Positions 35,915-35,966 of a stretch of 35,966 nucleotides of DNA are shown piece by piece. The DNA comes from Microcella sp. GTDB lineage: Bacteria > Actinomycetota > Actinomycetes > Actinomycetales > Microbacteriaceae. The stretch is taken from assembly GCA_030158585.1 (NCBI GenBank), contig JAOASR010000131.1:1-35966 (forward strand), in the 5' to 3' direction. The position numbers and the translations under genes are program-made. The notes below the pieces were generated by a model. It saw only the letters and a list, made by a program, of their open reading frames with translations. It was not told the DNA's origin and did no database searches. The stretch's first letter is position 1, and every line of letters starts with the position of its first letter.

Positions 35915-35966
35915 GTGCCGCTGAACTTCACCGCCATCGACTTCGAGACCGCCAACAACCACGCGG
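35915..35966 (+). CDS. DnaQ-like 3'-5' exonuclease, N-terminal fragment cut by the window edge
   Basis: GTG start; VPLNFTAIDFETANNHA contains the DEDD exonuclease motif I (DFET). Confidence 0.65.
   Translation, partial: MPLNFTAIDFETANNHA

Overview
High-G+C actinobacterial chromosome segment, most like Microbacteriaceae by gene content and style. It is mostly housekeeping and metabolic genes; I saw no tRNA, rRNA, CRISPR array, prophage or transposase. The left part carries an AdnA/AdnB-like helicase-nuclease pair followed by DUF3107, a small membrane protein, a MiaE/ferritin-like protein and a DEAD-box helicase, an order that resembles the M. tuberculosis Rv3201c-Rv3211 neighbourhood. Next come an MFS exporter overlapping tail-to-tail with an A1S_2505-like (macrodomain-like?) gene, then PHP, EEP, aminopeptidase P, LON-domain, SDR and GerMN/Gmad2 genes. 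Further right are a dimethylglycine/sarcosine dehydrogenase-like plus flavin amine oxidase pair, isocitrate lyase, RraA, YchF, gamma-glutamyltransferase, an LLM oxidoreductase, an EamA transporter and a DnaQ-like exonuclease cut by the right edge. Two short genes missing from the ORF track are readable (15453..15599 and 18463..18606). The most interesting non-genic signals are: (1) a dispersed intergenic element with interleaved inverted repeats (A-B-hairpin-A'-B', pseudoknot-like) at 20788-20846 and 24804-24861, with a truncated copy at 1-48 and a possible fourth at 77-149; A/A' and B/B' pairing is kept while sequence changes; (2) the octamer GAGCATCC/GGATGCTC, counted by eye 25 times, far above a rough base-composition expectation; (3) an operator-like palindrome over a good promoter upstream of the dehydrogenase operon. 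All assignments come from reading the sequence; no database search was run.
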